DNA from: Lachnospiraceae bacterium
Lineage (GTDB): Bacteria > Bacillota > Clostridia > Lachnospirales > Lachnospiraceae
DNA length: 43,881 bases
Assembly (NCBI GenBank): GCA_016286555.1
Contig: JAEETA010000020.1
Span: 1 to 43,881 of the forward strand
Reading direction: 5' to 3'
Position numbers and translations under genes: made by a program. Positions 1 through 8,515 of the stretch are shown one piece after another. The notes under the pieces were generated by a model, which was not told the DNA's origin, searched no databases, and saw only the letters and a program-made list of their open reading frames with translations. Positions within the stretch are counted from its first letter, which is position 1, and every line of letters starts with the position of its first letter.

Positions 1-333
1 TCATATACAGAGCATCTCGACGATATCGCGAAGGAATATGAGCGCATACATACGGAATATGATATTCCCTACTATCCCCATGCTTCAATCGGCTGGGACA
101 ACAACCCGCGTTATACCGTCTTCAACGGCCCGGTGCTCATGGGCAACGAGCCCGAAAACGTTAAGAAGGGCTTTGAACTCGCGAAGGAATACTCAGATAA
201 ATACAACGAAATCCCGCTTGTCACGATTAACTCGTGGAACGAGTGGACCGAAATGAGCTATCTCGAGCCCGATGATGTTTACGGCTACGGCTATCTCGAC
301 GCCGTGCGCGACACCTTCGGAGCAGGGGAATAA
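1..333 (+). CDS. WbsX/GH99-like glycoside-processing protein, 3' end only
   Basis: The gene is open from base 1 and ends with TAA at 331-333, leaving 110 C-terminal codons; the start lies outside the window. The fragment has GWDNNPR near its start and INSWNEWTEMSYLEPD near its end, followed by YGYGYLDAV. These are hallmarks of the WbsX / glycosyl hydrolase 99-like family (TIM-barrel proteins found in polysaccharide gene clusters), in which the Trp-Asn-Glu-Trp and Glu-Pro-Asp residues line the sugar-binding cleft. Exact substrate cannot be told from this piece; surface or capsular polysaccharide processing is the usual context. It converges on pilB and shares a terminator with it. Codon use differs from most of the window: Leu is nearly always CTC and Glu often GAA, where genes from about 1.5 kb onward favour CTG and GAG. 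Confidence 0.75.
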   Translation, partial: SYTEHLDDIAKEYERIHTEYDIPYYPHASIGWDNNPRYTVFNGPVLMGNEPENVKKGFELAKEYSDKYNEIPLVTINSWNEWTEMSYLEPDDVYGYGYLDAVRDTFGAGE

Positions 334-353
334 ACAAATACAAAGCAAAAGCA

Positions 354-378
354 AAGCCGCAGAACATTTCTGCGGCTT
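354..378. terminator. Bidirectional rho-independent terminator
   Basis: A perfect 11-bp stem (AAGCCGCAGAA paired with TTCTGCGGCTT) closes a CAT loop. The right side is followed by T-rich sequence and the left side is preceded by A-rich sequence, so it can end both the plus-strand gene at 333 and the minus-strand pilB at 403. Confidence 0.9.
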
Positions 379-402
379 GATTCTTTATTGACAGTGAACT
401 TT

Positions 403-2091
403 TTACTCTTCCATTGAAACCTTGAGCAGCTCTCTGATTGTGGTCGTGCCTTCTATAACATACTGCGCGGCCGACATTCTCAGAGTATGCATGCCCTCCT
501 CGAGAGCAGCGGCTTTGAGCGTTTCGGTATTTGATTTGATGGTGATGAGGTGCTTTAGGTTCGGACTCATTTCCATAATCTCGTAAACACCGGTTCGGCC
601 GAAGAAGCCCGTATCGTTGCACATCGAGCAACCGCCCGGCTCATAGATTGTCAGCGGCTCGTCAACGGGAACCCTGAGCAGCTCCTTCTCATCCTTTGTC
701 GCCTCTCTGGGTTTCTTGCAGTGCGGGCAGAGCTTACGGATAAGTCTCTGCGCGAGAACGCCGACGACTGAGTCCGCGATAAGGAAGGATTCAACGCCCA
801 TATCGAGAAGACGCGTGATGGTCGCTGCGGATGAGTTCGTATGCAGGGTGCTTACAACCAAGTGGCCAGTGATGGACGCCTGAACCGCGATTGAGGCCGT
901 CTCATAGTCACGGATCTCACCGATCATGATGATATCGGGGTCCTGACGGAGGATGGACCGGAGGGCGCTGGCGAAGGTAAGCTCCGCCTTCACGTTGGTC
1001 TGAACCTGGTTGATGCCGTCGATATTCGCCTCGACAGGGTCCTCAACGGTGATGATGTTTACAAATTCTGTATTCAACTCACTGAGAGCCGTGTACAGGG
1101 TAGTGGACTTACCGGATCCGGTAGGACCGGTGACCAGCAGGATGCCGTGCGGGTGGCGGAGAATACGGTCGAACATGACCATCTCGTCCGGCTTCAGGCC
1201 CAGCTGACTCTTCTCTTTCGTCAGGCCGGTCTTGGAGGTAAGTCTCATAACCACCTTCTCGCCGTAGACGGTAGGAAGGACGGATACACGGATGTCATAC
1301 TCCATACGGTCAACCACCTGGGTGATACGACCGTCCTGGGGCTTTCTCTTCTCGGCAATGTCCATGCCACCGATGATCTTGATACGGGCGACGATGGCTG
1401 CCAGGGTTCCTTTGGGATATGTTTTCTTATTATAAAGAGCACCGTCGATACGGTAACGAACACGAACCTTCTTCTCAAGAGGCTCGATATGGATATCGGA
1501 AGCTCTCTGGCGCACCGCAGAATTGATCATATCGGTGACCAGCATAACGATAGGAGAACTGTTGATGTCTTCGGCTCTGAGGTCTTCCTCCTCGGGGAGA
1601 CGATCGTTGGCGTACTCTTCCAGCGCCTCATCCAGGTCATTGGAGCCGAAATACTTCTCAATGGCCAGCATGATGTCTCTGGTGGTGGAAACCACTGCCT
1701 CGACCCTGCAGTTGGACACGATGGAGATATCATCCATAGCGTACATGTCCAAAGGATCGGACATAGCCAGTCGCAGGATACCGGGCATAGGCTCTTCGAT
1801 GGGGAACACCACGTACTTCTTCAGAAGAGATGCGTTATCCTCCCAAATAGCCTTCATCTCATCCGTCAGGGAATAATCCTGTGGACGGACCAGCTCCAGA
1901 CCCATCTGCTGGGAAAGAGCCTGTGCGATGGAGTCCTCATTAACGATACCGCGGTCTACCAGGAACTCTCCCAGTTTCTTACCGCTGCCCTTCTGTTCTT
2001 CCAGAGCGGAAGCCAGCTGCGTGTTGGTCAAAACGCCGCTGTTGACCAGAACATCGCCGAGTCGCATCTTTTTTCTGTTATATTCTGCCAT
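403..2091 (-). CDS. pilB: Type IV pilus / type II secretion assembly ATPase with MshEN c-di-GMP-binding domain
   Basis: This 562-aa GspE/PilB-family hexameric ATPase powers pilus or pseudopilus extension at the inner face of the membrane. Residues 10-33 and 39-62 are two copies of the MshEN signature (RLGxxL...G...L...L..Q, then KLGEFL...), a known c-di-GMP-binding fold in this family. The motor domain follows: Walker A GPTGSGKST at about 322-330, Walker B region IIMIGEIRD at about 387-395, then the zinc-binding CPHC and CSMC pairs at about 453 and 490. The start at 2091 has GGAGG five bases upstream; an in-frame start at 2124 lacks such a site. It has its own promoter, and no other pilus genes are in the window. 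Codon use changes along the gene: the N-terminal half is CTG/TCC-rich, the last 150 or so codons CTC/TCA/GTT-rich. Confidence 0.93.
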   Translation of the reverse strand: MAEYNRKKMRLGDVLVNSGVLTNTQLASALEEQKGSGKKLGEFLVDRGIVNEDSIAQALSQQMGLELVRPQDYSLTDEMKAIWEDNASLLKKYVVFPIEEPMPGILRLAMSDPLDMYAMDDISIVSNCRVEAVVSTTRDIMLAIEKYFGSNDLDEALEEYANDRLPEEEDLRAEDINSSPIVMLVTDMINSAVRQRASDIHIEPLEKKVRVRYRIDGALYNKKTYPKGTLAAIVARIKIIGGMDIAEKRKPQDGRITQVVDRMEYDIRVSVLPTVYGEKVVMRLTSKTGLTKEKSQLGLKPDEMVMFDRILRHPHGILLVTGPTGSGKSTTLYTALSELNTEFVNIITVEDPVEANIDGINQVQTNVKAELTFASALRSILRQDPDIIMIGEIRDYETASIAVQASITGHLVVSTLHTNSSAATITRLLDMGVESFLIADSVVGVLAQRLIRKLCPHCKKPREATKDEKELLRVPVDEPLTIYEPGGCSMCNDTGFFGRTGVYEIMEMSPNLKHLITIKSNTETLKAAALEEGMHTLRMSAAQYVIEGTTTIRELLKVSMEE

Positions 2092-2137
2092 GCTGTCCTC
2101 CGTTGAAAGCGGTCCCACATACATTTTTAGACAACTT

Positions 2138-2166
2138 ATTATCCCACTTTATGACGCACATGTCAA
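2138..2166 (-). promoter_or_regulatory. Sigma-70-type promoter of pilB
   Basis: On the minus strand, TTGACA (2166-2161) and GATAAT (2143-2138) are separated by exactly 17 bp, about 50 bp before the chosen pilB start. The -35 box matches the consensus completely. No hairpin terminator for the upstream operon is visible between 2092 and 2194. Confidence 0.85.
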
Positions 2167-2194
2167 AGAAAAATTCGTCATTTATTAAATTTTT

Positions 2195-4879
2195 TTAAAC
2201 TTTTTTCGAATTTTTATACGAAAACTTGTTAATATATATTCGTTTCCGCAGGATCAGGAAAAGAGTAGAAAGTGCGCAAAGCCCGCAACCAAGCGGGAAA
2301 CCGGGAGATGTATACTTTAGCATAATACTGTGCTGACCGGATAAAATCGGGACTCCAAGGAGACTTCCGACATATTTTGAAATTTTTGATTTTTTTCCGT
2401 CCACATAGGCGGTAAAACCCTTGTCATAGGGAAGGGTCAGGAGGAGGATGCCCTCGTGATCCGCGTTAACCGTTCCGGTAATGGTTCCGTGGCTGACGGA
2501 AACGGTTTCCATTTGGTTTGCTGACAGGATCTGTAGTCCTTCTGCCAGAGCTGCTGCGTCCAGGGTGACCAGATGGGGCGTCCGCTCCTGTCCTGCACCC
2601 AAAATGGTTAGATTTACCTCTCTCCCCTCCTCAAAGGTGCCCAGGTACATATTGTAAGAGCGCTGATAGCCGATAAAGAGGTAGCTTTCGGCGCCGTCGA
2701 TATAAACCTTAATCTCGGGAGAATTGTCCTTCTCCTCGAAGGTCAGGTCTGATTCCTTCAAAAGGTCGAAGTTCAGATAGACCGGCTCGCCGGTGCCTTT
2801 GAAGGAAAGGGTCCAAAGCAGTCCGGAATAATCCTCCCCTTTGATCTTTCGGTCATGAACATAATCCGAAGCGGAGGTATAGGGAATCTCGGTATAGAAG
2901 CGCTGCTCTCTGCCGGTCATGGCGGAAAGGAGCAGTTCCTGATTTTGGAAGGGATCCGGGCCGAAAGAAAACGAGCCGTAGGAATCCGAGCCGGCGGAAT
3001 CCTGATCAATGGAATTTGCGCCATTGGCCTGTGCAGCGGATGGACCGCCCTCAACGAGGTACCCCAGGCTTAAGGCATAAGGATTGGCTACGGATTTGTA
3101 GTAACTGCCGGCACCGATCTGCGTGTACCAGTCCGGGAAGGCGCTGTGGCAAAGCTTGTAGCGGATGCCGAAGAGGGAATCCGTCAATGGCGTAGCACCA
3201 ATCTCATAGGATTTGTAGTGATATTGCAAGAGTCCCAGCCCTTTTAACAGGTCCAGGAAATCCTGATCATAGGTAGAACTGAAAAAGGACAGGCCATGCA
3301 TACCAAGAAGCTGACCGTCGTTGGTGCAGAGCTGGTAATCCTTCTCTACACGGTAGAAATCGCCGGTGGACCAAATGGCTTCTTCAGAAAGGGAATTTGC
3401 AAAGGGATCCTCTGTGTTCGTCAGGACATTGGCAGCACCGGACGCAAGCGACCCGTCAAATTCATTTAAGGATTCCAGCTCCGGTTCGGTTACATTCAGG
3501 AAGTAGACATATTCCGTACGGGTGGTCTCATGGAGTTCCGCCCGCATGCCCTCATACTGGGACCGGGCATTCATGCACAGTTCCGGTATGGTGATAAGGC
3601 ATATGGCTGCCGCGCATATTTTGGGGAGTACTTTGCTTTCCGAAGTAAAGATCCGCTTTTCCAGGAATTCCCAACCCTCCGCCGCCAGGACGCAGAGGAA
3701 GAACCCGATGAGAAAGGCAAAGCGGGCAGGATAAGCCACCGGATCCCGGAATCCGTGCCAGATACGGTACAGGGGGCGGATGCACAGAGATACTGTCAAG
3801 AGCACCAGGATACACGCTGCGGTCAGAGCAGGACGGCGTCCCCGCTTACCGGACAGCACAAAGTACAGCAGTGCCAGAAGCAGCACTGCAATGGAGCAAT
3901 ACAGGGCAGGAAGCCCTGCGGAATACAGGGAATCGTAATGCCCGGGGAAGAACTGTTTTAAGAGTTCATGGGGGAGGTGCACCAGGAATTTCCCGTCGGA
4001 GTAGGTGCCGGGGTCCTTCCCCTTCCCCTTCAACAGGTCCATGATCACCGGAAGCAGCAGCGGTGCGGACAGGCCTAATCCCAGAATCCCGCCCAAAGCC
4101 AGGCGACCATATGTGCGTGCACAAGCCCCCACGCCGGACGCAAGATTTCTTACCTTATCAGTTGTTGCAGCCTCTCCCGCCGCGGCATTCGCGACCTCAT
4201 CAGCATCTGTAGCAGATGCCTGCCGAGTTGCCCGATACCAGATCAGATACAGCACCGAGAATCCTGCGATCATATAGGCGGTATAGTAGTTTAGCACCAC
4301 GGCAACGCCAAAACTAACGGCAAACCAGGTAATACTCTTCTCTTCTGCCAGCTTCCGCACCCCCAGCATAACAATGGGCAGCATCATCACACCGTCCAGG
4401 TACATGGGAATGATGCCTGCGATGACAGAATAGCTCATCAGACCATAGGCCAGGGAGATGGTGAGAGCCACAGGGGAAGGCAAGCGCCTGGTTTTCAGCA
4501 TGTAAAAAGCCATAGAACTGCCGCACAGGGCAGTTTTGATCAGCACCATCACATAGATGCCGTCGGGCAGGCTCTCCAGAGGCCAGAGTCCGGGGATCCA
4601 GGCCAGGGGTCCCGACAGGTAATAGGCATAAAGCCCCATATAATTGGTTCCCAGGCCTCCGTTGAAGGAATACCAGAAGGAATTCCCGTCCTGCCACAGG
4701 TACCGCAGGGACGCAAAAAAGGCAGCGAACTGCTCATTCATGTCAAACATGAGTAGCGTGTGTTCACTGCCGATATAGATGCCCTGCAGGTAAAGTGCCA
4801 GAGCCAGGAGTCCCGCACTCAGGACTCCGGCTACAAGGATCAGGTAGTATTTATTTTTTGTGTCCCCCGATCTGTTCAT
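2195..4879 (-). CDS. YfhO-family polytopic membrane protein, predicted glycosyltransferase
   Basis: The 894-aa protein begins with a short polar N-terminus and a membrane segment, then FDMNEQF and a WYSFNGGLGTNYMG stretch typical of the YfhO family (PF09586). About a dozen hydrophobic segments fill the first half, and the rest has an extracellular domain and a last membrane helix near the C-terminus. YfhO proteins are GT-C-like transferases; the Bacillus and Listeria members glycosylate lipoteichoic or wall teichoic acids using undecaprenyl-phosphate sugars. The start overlaps the end of the Y-family polymerase gene by 29 bp and has a purine-rich upstream stretch, so it is the last gene of the leuS-sortase run. 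A role in decorating the surface polymers or proteins made next door is inference. Family assignment is firm, substrate unknown. Confidence 0.85.
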   Translation of the reverse strand: MNRSGDTKNKYYLILVAGVLSAGLLALALYLQGIYIGSEHTLLMFDMNEQFAAFFASLRYLWQDGNSFWYSFNGGLGTNYMGLYAYYLSGPLAWIPGLWPLESLPDGIYVMVLIKTALCGSSMAFYMLKTRRLPSPVALTISLAYGLMSYSVIAGIIPMYLDGVMMLPIVMLGVRKLAEEKSITWFAVSFGVAVVLNYYTAYMIAGFSVLYLIWYRATRQASATDADEVANAAAGEAATTDKVRNLASGVGACARTYGRLALGGILGLGLSAPLLLPVIMDLLKGKGKDPGTYSDGKFLVHLPHELLKQFFPGHYDSLYSAGLPALYCSIAVLLLALLYFVLSGKRGRRPALTAACILVLLTVSLCIRPLYRIWHGFRDPVAYPARFAFLIGFFLCVLAAEGWEFLEKRIFTSESKVLPKICAAAICLITIPELCMNARSQYEGMRAELHETTRTEYVYFLNVTEPELESLNEFDGSLASGAANVLTNTEDPFANSLSEEAIWSTGDFYRVEKDYQLCTNDGQLLGMHGLSFFSSTYDQDFLDLLKGLGLLQYHYKSYEIGATPLTDSLFGIRYKLCHSAFPDWYTQIGAGSYYKSVANPYALSLGYLVEGGPSAAQANGANSIDQDSAGSDSYGSFSFGPDPFQNQELLLSAMTGREQRFYTEIPYTSASDYVHDRKIKGEDYSGLLWTLSFKGTGEPVYLNFDLLKESDLTFEEKDNSPEIKVYIDGAESYLFIGYQRSYNMYLGTFEEGREVNLTILGAGQERTPHLVTLDAAALAEGLQILSANQMETVSVSHGTITGTVNADHEGILLLTLPYDKGFTAYVDGKKSKISKYVGSLLGVPILSGQHSIMLKYTSPGFPLGCGLCALSTLFLILRKRIYINKFSYKNSKKV

Positions 4880-6104
4880 TTCTCTCTCTGGTGGTCGCGT
4901 TTTTCTGCAGATCCATTCCTTTCAGGATAGCGTTTGCGCCGAAGCGCTCCTTAATCTCGATGGCCGCACGCTGGAGGCGATTCTCCCGCTCCAGATCCTC
5001 CGGATCCATGAAGAGGTCGTATTGCAGGTAGGCGTTGTCCGTCAGGCGCAGGTAAGCCAGATTGATGCGCCGAACCATAGCCCCCGGGATCACGATACGG
5101 TCATAGAGCTTCTCCACTGCTGCGATCAGCTCCCGGGAGGAACTGGTGGGGCGGATGGTTTTGTCCGTGCCGTCGGTGGATGGCAGATTTTCGTTGGACT
5201 CATAGGAAAGACCCAGGTACACGGACTGGGTCAGCAAGTCCTGGGCTACCAGTTCCAGCGCCAGATTGTCCGCCATCTCCTTTACCACGATCCTGGCATC
5301 CTCGGTGGAATACCCGCAAGGCAGCACCTGACCGGAGGAAAGGGAATGGTCCGTGGCACGAAAGGCCTTGATATCCGCGATGGTGGTACTTTCCCGGCCC
5401 CAGGCGTGGTCGATCAGGAGCTCCGCGTCGATACCGAAAGCGTGATAAAGCTTCTCCTCCGGCATTTTGGTGATGCCTCGCATGGTGGTGATTCCCATAG
5501 TAGCCAGTCTGCGGGCGGTGCCGGGACCGATGCGCCAGAAATCGGTGATGGGCATATGGTCCCAGAGCTGTTCCCGGTAGCTCTCCTCATCCTGGATCCC
5601 GATGTGGTCCGGAGAATGCTTGGCCGTAATATCAAGGGCCACCTTGGTGAGGTACAGATTCGTGCCCGCGCCGCAGGTGGCCGTGATGCCTGTTTTGTCA
5701 TAAATGTCTTCCATGATGCGGATGCCCAGCTCTCTGGCGGTACAACGGTACATCACCAGATAGTCGGTCACATCCAGGAAGGCTTCATCGATGGAATAGA
5801 CATGGATATCATCCTTCGACAGATACCGCAGATAGACGCTGTAGATCTCGGCGGATACATCGATATAAAGCTGCATCCGGGGAACCGCCATGATATAGTC
5901 GATCCCTTCCGGGATCTCAAATACTCTGCAACGGTTCCGCACCCCCAGCGCCTTCATGGAGGGGCTCACCGCCAGGCAGATGGTCTTCTCCGACCGTTCC
6001 GGATCCGCCACCACCAGATTGGTAGTCAGGGGATCCAGGCCTCTGGCCACGCATTCCACGGAAGCGTAGAAGGATTTCAGATCAATGCACAGATAACTTC
6101 TCAT
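4851..6104 (-). CDS. Y-family DNA polymerase (UmuC/DinB/UvrX-like)
   Basis: A 417-aa translesion polymerase homologue. It has the first metal-binding motif CIDLKSFYASVE at residues 6-17 (catalytic Asp8) and YSIDEAFLD at 103-111 (Asp106, Glu107), both intact, followed by the helix-hairpin-helix region (GPGTARRLATMGI) and a C-terminal little-finger domain. The opening DPLTTNLVVAD and LAVSPSMKALGV resemble the UvrX/YqjW branch of Gram-positive UmuC homologues rather than classic DinB. It would insert nucleotides opposite damaged bases. Its ATG overlaps the stop of the upstream surface-protein gene (ATGA), so it is translationally coupled to surface genes, an unexpected partner. No LexA-type box was found, since it has no promoter of its own. 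Confidence 0.93.
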   Translation of the reverse strand: MRSYLCIDLKSFYASVECVARGLDPLTTNLVVADPERSEKTICLAVSPSMKALGVRNRCRVFEIPEGIDYIMAVPRMQLYIDVSAEIYSVYLRYLSKDDIHVYSIDEAFLDVTDYLVMYRCTARELGIRIMEDIYDKTGITATCGAGTNLYLTKVALDITAKHSPDHIGIQDEESYREQLWDHMPITDFWRIGPGTARRLATMGITTMRGITKMPEEKLYHAFGIDAELLIDHAWGRESTTIADIKAFRATDHSLSSGQVLPCGYSTEDARIVVKEMADNLALELVAQDLLTQSVYLGLSYESNENLPSTDGTDKTIRPTSSSRELIAAVEKLYDRIVIPGAMVRRINLAYLRLTDNAYLQYDLFMDPEDLERENRLQRAAIEIKERFGANAILKGMDLQKNATTRERNEQIGGHKK

Positions 6105-8482
6105 TTTATCTTCACTAAGAGCAGAAGCACGGCTACCAGCGTCAGGCCCGCAGAGATCATGAGGCGGATCCTGTGCTGCTCCACCCAGTCGGTAAAGAGT
6201 TCCTTAGCGGTAGGGGTAACGGGAGCTGCGCTCTCCTGGACAAAGACAGTGTCCGCCGTCAGGATCTGCTCCGAGGAAAGGACTCTGCCGGTGCCGTAGA
6301 GGGCAAAGGGACTGAGGTGATAGGTGGTAAAGCGCACATAGGTGGTATCGTCCACCGTAACGATCTCGGTGGGAAGGAGCTCCAGCTGGCCATTCCGGTC
6401 CAGAGTTGCTACGATTACTTCCTGCCCGCTGACAGCCAGTGGTACAGGGATGGCTACGGTAAGTCCCTGGCGTCCCAGTCTGGTGATGGGCAGGCCTGTC
6501 GCATCCGTAAGCGTCAGCTGATACAGGGCGCTGCCGCCGGACAGGTTATAGGTATGGAGTCCGGAAGCCCGCTGAATCGCAGCCTCCAGTCTGCTGTCAG
6601 AAGGGGCACCGATCATGGTCAGCTCGTAACCGCCCTTCTCTCCTGCCAGGTACCCCAGTGCATCGGAGACGCCGGTGACAGTGACTTCGTATTCCGCACC
6701 CAGGGCTTTCGCATCAATGCCATTGGCTGCGGCATCCGCATTCTCGGGATCCGCTCCCTGTGCGCCGCCTTCGGTTCCGGTAGCCACAGCGGGATTTGCC
6801 CCGTAAGTTGCAGTCTCGCTACGGAAGGCCTTGTTGGAAAGGCGCTCCGCGGTCAGTTCATGGGTCAGAGCAGGCTCATTAGCACCTGCATTTACCGTAA
6901 CACCGCCGTCAAAAGCCTGGAGGCCCAGAGCGGTCACGGTTTCGGGCAGATCCACGGTGCTTAAGGAACATCCTGCGAAGGCTCTGTCCTTGATATTTTG
7001 CAAGCCATTATTCAGATGCACTTCCTTCAGGGAGCTGCATCCGAAGAAACTCTCCTCTCCCACACTGACCATGGAGTCAGGGAAGGACAGGGTTTCGATC
7101 TCGGTATGTCCGGAGAAAGCTCCGGCTGCAATGACTCTGGCTCCATCAGGCAGAGTCACATCAGGCGTTGTTCCGCGATAGGATACGATGACGCCGCCGC
7201 TCATGAGGAAATCGCCGGTGCCGTTGGTTCCGTCTGCCAGGAATTCATTCACCCATTCGGTATAGCCGAAAGCCTGGGGTTCCACGGTCATCACGGTATC
7301 GGGAATCACTACGGACTGGAGTCTGTCGCAATGATAAAATGCACCGTAACCGATCTCCGTCAGCCCGTCAGGCAGGTCAATGTGCATGAGCGAGCTTCTG
7401 GCATAGGAGAACTGTCCGATGGAGGTAATGCTCTCAGGTAGCGCCATATAGCTCAGGTCGCTGCGCTTATAGTAGGCCTGGTCCGCCACTGCAGTACCGT
7501 CAATGATGGTATACTTAGGGATCAGACTGTCGGCAACTGCAGAACGGGTACCGTTCTCTACCACCTGCGCCTCCGGATTTTCATCCTCGGGAGATACAGG
7601 CTGATAAGCGCCGGAATAGACATTGGCGTCCGCATTGTCCATGAAAAACACTGCGCTGTTTCCCACAATATGCACACTGGAGAGCTGCTTTCCGGCAGAG
7701 CCTCCCGTCACATAGAGATTGCTGTCGGCGCCGTAATAGGTGCCGTCACCGCTGGGAGTAAAATGCAGGGTCAGGGGATCCTCTTCCTGCTCTCCTTCTG
7801 CGCCTTCGCCTTCCTCACCTTCTCCGGCTTCTGAATCTTCTCCACCTTCGCCGGCCTCTCCGTTTTCTCCGGTACTCTCGTCTCCGGTGTAATCCGCCAC
7901 ATCCTCGTATTCCGGCATTTGTGCCTGACGCACATAGAAATCGATGGCGTATTTGTAAGCCGCAGTACCCTCAATGGCATGGATCACCAGACGCGAACAC
8001 CCATCGAAGGAGGTCTCATGAATGTGGAAGGTCTGATAAGGAATGGTGATGTCCGTCAGGTTCACATCATCCTCAAAGGCTTTGATGCCGATGGTGGTGA
8101 TGTTTCCGGGAACCGTAACATTGCTCAGGCCTTTGCAGTTGGCAAAGACATAGTCCCCGATCTCCGTCAGGCCACCGCCGATGGATACAGACTGCAGGTT
8201 GGTGCAGCCCCAGAAGGCGTAGGCCTCGATTTTTTCCACATTGTCCGGGATCACCACGGAGGTAATGTGGGTGTTGTCCTTAAATGCATCCGTCGCCACC
8301 ACCAGCACCGAGGAAGGGATGGTGACCTTTCCTTCCGTTCCGGTGTATTTGGTCAGGGTTCCGTCTGCCGTAATACTAAAATTGGAGGCGGATGTTGCCG
8401 CATCCGCCTCCGCGTAAGGAAGCTGCAGCACCACCAGCGCCAGGATGAGCAAAAGCACACCCATCAGCTTTCTTATTTTCAT
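6101..8482 (-). CDS. BspA-type leucine-rich-repeat surface protein with C-terminal membrane anchor
   Basis: 793 aa. A signal peptide at about 1-27 ends in AEA-like residues. Two blocks of LRR_5 (BspA-type) repeats follow, recognisable by recurring IPDNVEKIEAYAFWGC-style units. A very acidic Gly/Glu spacer at about residues 200-240 separates the blocks. The C-terminal part (about 610-755) is similar to the C-terminal domain of the adjacent 1873-aa protein; both carry a TTGLxIxxxxP-like stretch and end in a T-x-H-(F/L)-S-P-(Y/F) motif. The protein finishes with one hydrophobic helix and KIK, with no sortase signal, so it should be membrane-anchored with the repeats outside. The gene begins 33 bp after the sortase-substrate gene and overlaps the polymerase gene by 4 bp. 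BspA-type repeats commonly mediate adhesion or protein binding; the ligand is unknown. Confidence 0.9.
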   Translation of the reverse strand: MKIRKLMGVLLLILALVVLQLPYAEADAATSASNFSITADGTLTKYTGTEGKVTIPSSVLVVATDAFKDNTHITSVVIPDNVEKIEAYAFWGCTNLQSVSIGGGLTEIGDYVFANCKGLSNVTVPGNITTIGIKAFEDDVNLTDITIPYQTFHIHETSFDGCSRLVIHAIEGTAAYKYAIDFYVRQAQMPEYEDVADYTGDESTGENGEAGEGGEDSEAGEGEEGEGAEGEQEEDPLTLHFTPSGDGTYYGADSNLYVTGGSAGKQLSSVHIVGNSAVFFMDNADANVYSGAYQPVSPEDENPEAQVVENGTRSAVADSLIPKYTIIDGTAVADQAYYKRSDLSYMALPESITSIGQFSYARSSLMHIDLPDGLTEIGYGAFYHCDRLQSVVIPDTVMTVEPQAFGYTEWVNEFLADGTNGTGDFLMSGGVIVSYRGTTPDVTLPDGARVIAAGAFSGHTEIETLSFPDSMVSVGEESFFGCSSLKEVHLNNGLQNIKDRAFAGCSLSTVDLPETVTALGLQAFDGGVTVNAGANEPALTHELTAERLSNKAFRSETATYGANPAVATGTEGGAQGADPENADAAANGIDAKALGAEYEVTVTGVSDALGYLAGEKGGYELTMIGAPSDSRLEAAIQRASGLHTYNLSGGSALYQLTLTDATGLPITRLGRQGLTVAIPVPLAVSGQEVIVATLDRNGQLELLPTEIVTVDDTTYVRFTTYHLSPFALYGTGRVLSSEQILTADTVFVQESAAPVTPTAKELFTDWVEQHRIRLMISAGLTLVAVLLLLVKIK

Positions 8483-8515
8483 TGTCTTCGCTTCCTTTAA
8501 CTATTCCTTAGTACT

